Shown in pieces: positions 14,212-17,654 of a stretch of DNA of 17,654 nt (its first letter is position 1; each line of letters begins with the position of its first letter). The DNA comes from JANRLJ01 sp034437895 (lineage in GTDB: Bacteria > Chloroflexota > Anaerolineae > Aggregatilineales > Phototrophicaceae): NCBI GenBank assembly GCA_034437895.1, contig DAOTTO010000630.1:1-17654 (forward strand), read 5' to 3'. The notes under the pieces were generated by a model. That model saw only the letters and a list, made by a program, of their open reading frames with translations. It was not told the origin of the DNA and searched no databases. Both the position numbers and the translations under genes were made by a program.

Positions 14212-14871
14212 CTATTTCGTCGGGTTGCCAGCCATGCCTTGCACAAGCTGGATCAATTCCATGCCACTCGGCAGTTCTTCGCGCCAGAGTAAATCGGGAT
14301 CAAGCGCGAAACCGGGTAGTAGATGCGAAATCACACGTCCTTCCCCATCGAGCGCCCCGCGATGATAAAGGTCGCCCTCACCGCGCACATAAATGTCCAC
14401 CAATTTGCGGAGTGGATCAAAACGCCAGTATTCCCTTACGCCGACGGCTTCATACTGCTGAAACTTCGCGCCATAATCGCGCTCTACGCTTTCTGGCGAG
14501 ACAATTTCGATCACAATATCAGCAGCGCTATCGAGATAGGTTGTTTTAATCCGCTCACGATGGTCATTCAAAACGATCATCAAGTCTGGTTCGCGGGAAG
14601 GCCATTCATCGCCTGTGTACATAGCAACGCCTGCCAGCAGGACTTTTCCGACTTTCACAAATCCTAAGTAGAGATTTAAAACACTTAGCAAAAATCCGAG
14701 AACCTCGTTATGTAGAACATTGCTGCTCTTAAGCAGTTCCACTTGTCCCTTGTACCATTCTGCCCGAAACCCATCATATTGCTTGAGAAAATCATAGAAA
14801 CTGATATAAGGCTGCTCTAGCACAACAGTTGTCTCATCTGGCTTGATTGCATTTTCTTGTACTGCTTCCAT
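14212..14871 (-). CDS. Uma2-family (DUF820) putative nuclease-fold protein
   Basis: A 219-residue protein of the Uma2 family, related to PD-(D/E)xK endonucleases and abundant in Chloroflexota and cyanobacteria. The family core is visible: SNVLHNEVLGFLLS helix, REPDLMIV with Pro-Asp (95-96), DIVIEIVSPES with Glu122, KFQQYEAVGVREYW, and the C-terminal strand with LPGFALD. A role in DNA cleavage has been proposed for the family but is not proven. The ATG at 14871 is preferred because AAGGA is ten bases away; the ATG at 14880 directly abuts the same site. It is divergent from the acyl-CoA dehydrogenase gene and 68 bp upstream of the epimerase gene on the same strand. A CTAAC-TTTC-GTTAG hairpin (14186-14199) follows its stop. 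Confidence 0.8.
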   Translation of the reverse strand: MEAVQENAIKPDETTVVLEQPYISFYDFLKQYDGFRAEWYKGQVELLKSSNVLHNEVLGFLLSVLNLYLGFVKVGKVLLAGVAMYTGDEWPSREPDLMIVLNDHRERIKTTYLDSAADIVIEIVSPESVERDYGAKFQQYEAVGVREYWRFDPLRKLVDIYVRGEGDLYHRGALDGEGRVISHLLPGFALDPDLLWREELPSGMELIQLVQGMAGNPTK

Positions 14872-14899
14872 CTCACTCATTTCCTTATTTCGGCTTTAC

Positions 14900-14926
14900 A
14901 GCGAATGCTGATAGCTGAAAGCGAAC
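14900..14926 (+). repeat. AGCTGA-type short repeat in the divergent promoter region
   Basis: AGCGAATGCTGA (14900-14911) and AGCTGAAAGCGAA (14913-14925) form a degenerate tandem with a 13-bp period. Both resemble the pair at 4079-4105. The second unit contains CTGAAA, the -35-like element of the acyl-CoA dehydrogenase promoter. Confidence 0.4.
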
Positions 14927-14943
14927 TACTTAAGCGTTATAAT
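14915..14943 (+). promoter_or_regulatory. candidate promoter of the acyl-CoA dehydrogenase operon
   Basis: CTGAAA (14915-14920), a 17-base spacer and a perfect TATAAT (14938-14943) stand 42 bases before the ATG at 14986. A start near 14950 would leave a leader of about 36 nt carrying the AGGAG site at 14970-14974. The -35 is the weaker half. Confidence 0.55.
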
Positions 14944-14985
14944 CAAATGTACAGTAAATTTCTATTTTTAGGAGACTTTATAAAA

Positions 14986-16179
14986 ATGGTTATCGCAGAT
15001 CAACACGATCAAGAATTATTGATTAGTATGACCCCCGAACACGAAGACTTAGTGCGTGTCGTCCGCAGCTTCGCACAAAAAGAGATCCTCCCTATCGCAG
15101 CGGAATTTGACGAAAGCGGCGAATTTCCGCTGGAGACTGTCCGCAAAATGGGCGCGATGGGCTTAATGGGCATCGAAGTCCCGGAAGATTATGGCGGTGC
15201 GGGGATGGATACACTGGCTTACGTGCTGACGATGATCGAAATCGCTAAAGCAGATGCCAGCCACAGCACGATTTTGAGCGTAAATAATTCACTTTATTGT
15301 CACGGTATTATGGCGTTTGGGACGGAAGAACAAAAACGCCAATTCGTCACCCCTGTCGCTACGGGAGAAAAAATCGGCGCTTACAGTTTAACAGAGCCGA
15401 TGTCCGGCAGTGATGCGGCAACGATGGCAAGCCGCGCCGTCCTCAATGATGCTGGTACGCATTACATCATCAACGGGCGCAAAAGCTGGGTAACAAGCGG
15501 CCCCGTCGCGGATTTATTGGTGCTATTTACGATGACAGACCCCGAAAAAGGCAACAAAGGCGTGACAGCCTTCTTGATTAATGCTGACCAACCCGGCTTT
15601 ATTCGCGGCAAGAAAGAACCCAAGCTCGGTATCCGTGCGAGCGCCACCAGCGAAATTGTGTATGAAGATTACGCCGTTCCGTTGGAAAATATGCTCGGAA
15701 AGCGCGGCGATGGCTTTAAAATTGCGATGACGGTCTTGGATGCAGGCCGAATCGGCATTGCGTCCCAAGCACTTGGCATCGCGGAAGCCGCTTACGAAGC
15801 CTCCATTGAGTATGCCAAAACACGCCAAGCCTTCGGCGGCCCCATCGGACAGTTTCAGATGATTCAGCAGAAGATCGCCGACATGAAAACCCGAATCGAA
15901 GCCGCCCGTTTGCTTATTTACAATGCGGTACAGGCCAAATCACGCAGCAAAATAACCGGACAGCGCTACACGATGGAAGCGAGCATGGCAAAACTTTTCG
16001 CCAGCGAAACCGCCATGTTCGTGACAGATGAGGCCGTACAGATTCACGGCGGCATGGGCTATAGCAAAGAAATGCCCGTTGAGCGTTATTATCGTGATGC
16101 CCGTATCACCCGCATTTACGAAGGCACCAGCGAAGTGCAGCGCATGGTTATTGCCCGTAACGAATTGGGGCTGCGTTAA
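14986..16179 (+). CDS. acyl-CoA dehydrogenase
   Basis: A flavoenzyme that introduces the alpha-beta double bond into acyl-CoA substrates, passing electrons to ETF. The 397-residue product is the usual length. Motifs: YSLTEPMSGSDAA (133-145) binding FAD and substrate, TRQAFGGPIGQFQ (279-291), QIHGGMGYSKEMPVER (352-367), and catalytic Glu379 in RIYEGTSE, the position used by short- and medium-chain enzymes rather than isovaleryl- or long-chain enzymes. The ATG at 14986 is fixed by AGGAG eleven bases upstream; an in-frame opening from 14857 has no such site and would run into the Uma2 gene. The stop codon overlaps the next start, so the two are an operon. Chain-length preference (butyryl- or methyl-branched acyl-CoA) cannot be told by eye. 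Confidence 0.92.
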   Translation: MVIADQHDQELLISMTPEHEDLVRVVRSFAQKEILPIAAEFDESGEFPLETVRKMGAMGLMGIEVPEDYGGAGMDTLAYVLTMIEIAKADASHSTILSVNNSLYCHGIMAFGTEEQKRQFVTPVATGEKIGAYSLTEPMSGSDAATMASRAVLNDAGTHYIINGRKSWVTSGPVADLLVLFTMTDPEKGNKGVTAFLINADQPGFIRGKKEPKLGIRASATSEIVYEDYAVPLENMLGKRGDGFKIAMTVLDAGRIGIASQALGIAEAAYEASIEYAKTRQAFGGPIGQFQMIQQKIADMKTRIEAARLLIYNAVQAKSRSKITGQRYTMEASMAKLFASETAMFVTDEAVQIHGGMGYSKEMPVERYYRDARITRIYEGTSEVQRMVIARNELGLR

Positions 16180-17213
16180 TGAAAGCAGCAGTTTTTACAG
16201 AACATGGCGATCTTGAAGGGCTAAAAGTGATTCATGATTTACCTGTGCCTGTTCCGGGCGCAGGTGAAGTCCGCCTGAAGATGCAAGCCGCTGCGCTCAA
16301 TCGGCTCGATCTATGGGTGCGCGTTGGTTGGCCTGGTCTTAAGCTGGATTTACCCCATATTACGTGTGGGGATGGCGCGGGAATAGTCGAGAGCGTTGGC
16401 GCTGGTGTGACGACATTTGCGCCTGGTGATCGCGTGTGCATCGACCCGACTCTTGTTCCGGCGAATAGTCCAGCCCTGATGACAGGGTTAGAGAATCAGT
16501 CGCGCATTCATATTTTAGGGGAAGGTGCGCCCGGTGTGGCAGCAGAGTATGTTGTCCTCCCGGCGCGTAATCTGCTTAAGATGCCCGATCATATCTCGTT
16601 TGAACAGGCAGCAGCAGCAGGCTTGGTGTATGTAACGGCGTGGCATTCACTCATTACACGCGGTCAGCTTCGCCCCGGCGAGACGGTTTTGATCGTCGGC
16701 GCAGGCGGTGGGGTTAACAGTGCAAGCATCCAGATCGCTAAACTCACAGGCGCGAAAGTGTACGTCATCGGCAGCGATGCGGGTAAATGCGAAAAAGCTA
16801 AAGAATTAGGCGCGGATGTGACTATCAATCGTCAAGAAACCCCACAGTGGTCGAAGGCGATTTATCAACTGACCGAAAAACGTGGTGTCGATGTTGTGAT
16901 TGATAATGTTGGGCAATCGACCTTTAACGACAGTATCCGCTGCTTACGTATTGGAGGGCGAATTTTAGTCGTCGGCAACACTAGCGGGCCATTTGTGGAG
17001 TTGGACTTGCGGCAGGTCTTCGCCCGTCAGATTAGCATCATCGGCAGCACGATGGGGCCGCATCAGGATTACGTCCGCGTGATGAATCTGGTGTTTGACG
17101 GGGCGCTGAAGCCTGTAATCGGCGCAGTCATGCCGATGGATGCGATTAAAGAAGCACAGCGTCAACTTGCAGATTTTGAAGTGTTCGGCAAAATCGTTCT
17201 GAAAATTGAATAA
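16179..17213 (+). CDS. zinc-type alcohol dehydrogenase/quinone oxidoreductase (MDR family), zinc ligands lost
   Basis: A 344-residue medium-chain dehydrogenase/reductase with the GroES-like N-domain (PGAGEVRLKMQAAALNRLDL), a Rossmann core (VGAGGGVNSA, 173-182, for NAD(P)) and a family-typical C-terminus (GSTMGPHQDYVRVM). The usual catalytic Cys is replaced by Asn41. In the lobe that normally holds four structural-zinc cysteines (about 88-108, DPTLVPANSPALMTGLENQS) there is no cysteine. Loss of both zinc sites points to a reductase of the quinone-oxidoreductase or enoyl-reductase kind rather than an alcohol dehydrogenase. Its ATG shares one base with the TAA of the acyl-CoA dehydrogenase gene, so translation is coupled. 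A role next to acyl-CoA oxidation, for example as an enoyl-CoA or quinone reductase, is inferred and unproven. Confidence 0.85.
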   Translation: MKAAVFTEHGDLEGLKVIHDLPVPVPGAGEVRLKMQAAALNRLDLWVRVGWPGLKLDLPHITCGDGAGIVESVGAGVTTFAPGDRVCIDPTLVPANSPALMTGLENQSRIHILGEGAPGVAAEYVVLPARNLLKMPDHISFEQAAAAGLVYVTAWHSLITRGQLRPGETVLIVGAGGGVNSASIQIAKLTGAKVYVIGSDAGKCEKAKELGADVTINRQETPQWSKAIYQLTEKRGVDVVIDNVGQSTFNDSIRCLRIGGRILVVGNTSGPFVELDLRQVFARQISIIGSTMGPHQDYVRVMNLVFDGALKPVIGAVMPMDAIKEAQRQLADFEVFGKIVLKIE

Positions 17214-17287
17214 ATGAGTTAACTTAACACAAAAGCACAACGTGGGCAGGAATTGGCAAAGAAAACAGTTTACACTGCTTTGTCTGT

Positions 17288-17313
17288 CTCAGTACGCTTT
17301 GCGCCTTTGCGGT
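17288..17313. repeat. CTTTGCG-type dispersed repeat (second copy)
   Basis: CTCAG followed by CTTTGCG and CCTTTGCGGTTT matches in outline the segment at 4028-4055. It sits 12 bases before the next ATG, leaving no Shine-Dalgarno there. The rest of the 17214-17324 gap holds nothing recognised. Confidence 0.35.
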
Positions 17314-17324
17314 TTGATAAGCCT

Positions 17325-17654
17325 ATGGAACACTACGCCACTATTTTGCGCGATATTGTAGAGCGCATTGGCCTCCCGCCGCTGAAAGAGGTCGCGGCAC
17401 GTCCCGGCGTGAATGCTGCCTACCGTATTACCCTGCATTACTTCGATTTCCGCGCCAGCGATTGTGTCGTGACGCTCAAAACTATGCGTCCTGCTGACAC
17501 AATTTCCGAAGCCGTCTATGCGGGTCATTTTAATCATAAGCCGATTACGCGAACCGTTTCTGTAATTGACTATGAGAATTTTTCTCGTGTCATCCAGACC
17601 ATCAATTTCGATAAACTGCCCGACCAACAAAATGTGCCAATGTACAGCGTTGAT
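17325..17654 (+). CDS. unrecognised protein, cut by the window end
   Basis: From the ATG at 17325 the frame is open for 110 codons to the last base. Codon use looks like that of neighbouring genes and the sequence has well-formed alternating helix and strand stretches (EHYATILRDIVERIGLPPLK, YRITLHYFDFRASDCVVTLK, VSVIDYENFSRVIQTINF), so I think it is a real gene. No signal peptide, membrane segment or known motif is seen and I do not recognise the family. There is no Shine-Dalgarno before the ATG and the frame stays open upstream to 17223, so the start could be earlier. It lies 111 bp after the oxidoreductase gene on the same strand. Confidence 0.55.
   Translation, partial: MEHYATILRDIVERIGLPPLKEVAARPGVNAAYRITLHYFDFRASDCVVTLKTMRPADTISEAVYAGHFNHKPITRTVSVIDYENFSRVIQTINFDKLPDQQNVPMYSVD

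Noticed and set aside
14212..14871. Uma2-family gene as part of a restriction or defence system
   Set aside because: No methyltransferase of DNA, helicase, toxin-antitoxin partner or other defence gene is adjacent; the neighbours are metabolic.
14857..14985. N-terminal extension of the acyl-CoA dehydrogenase
   Set aside because: It would overlap the divergent Uma2 gene, cross the candidate promoter and ignore the AGGAG site in front of 14986.

Overview
The window looks like chromosomal DNA of a Chloroflexota bacterium, probably an Anaerolineae-like lineage. This is inferred from three things: the gene mix (a Glu/Leu/Phe/Val dehydrogenase, large TPR proteins, a secreted SH3-like protein with an acidic tail, and a kelch/DUF11-type surface protein with an LPATGE tail), the moderate GC content, and the many dispersed palindromic repeats between genes. 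No rRNA, tRNA, CRISPR array, transposase, phage gene or plasmid function was found.

Layout. 1-259 is an AT-rich leader holding a promoter and three copies of a 10-bp motif. It precedes a glutamate-dehydrogenase-type gene (260-1543) that ends in a hairpin terminator. A 719-residue TPR protein (1752-3911) and a UGT/MGT-type glycosyltransferase (4105-5349) follow. Next is a secreted kelch-repeat protein with a sortase-like C-terminus (5510-7177). A convergent SAM-dependent methyltransferase (7230-8012, minus) is divergent from queG, epoxyqueuosine reductase (8127-9260). The queG 3' end overlaps a convergent small STAS/SpoIIAA-like protein (9238-9639, minus). An O-antigen-ligase-like membrane protein (9707-11125) is followed by about 350 bp of non-coding DNA with a large C/G-rich inverted repeat.

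The region 11477-14880 is read on the minus strand. In transcription order it holds a Uma2-family protein, methylmalonyl-CoA epimerase, a small TPR protein and a secreted SH3/FecR-like protein. From 14986 the plus strand carries an acyl-CoA dehydrogenase overlapping by 1 nt a zinc-type alcohol dehydrogenase/quinone reductase homologue, clearly an operon. The window ends inside an unrecognised ORF (17325 onward).

How the genes fit together. The only metabolic theme with support is acyl-CoA and amino-acid breakdown: glutamate dehydrogenase, acyl-CoA dehydrogenase with an oxidoreductase partner, and methylmalonyl-CoA epimerase for propionyl-CoA use. A second, looser theme is the cell surface: glycosyltransferase, LPxTG-like kelch protein, O-antigen-ligase-like protein and SH3/FecR-like secreted protein. 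These genes are not arranged as one locus. I see no convincing new multi-gene system. The most unusual content is intergenic: helically phased motifs before the dehydrogenase, dispersed repeats that supply a start codon or a -35 element, and several perfect palindromes in upstream regions.
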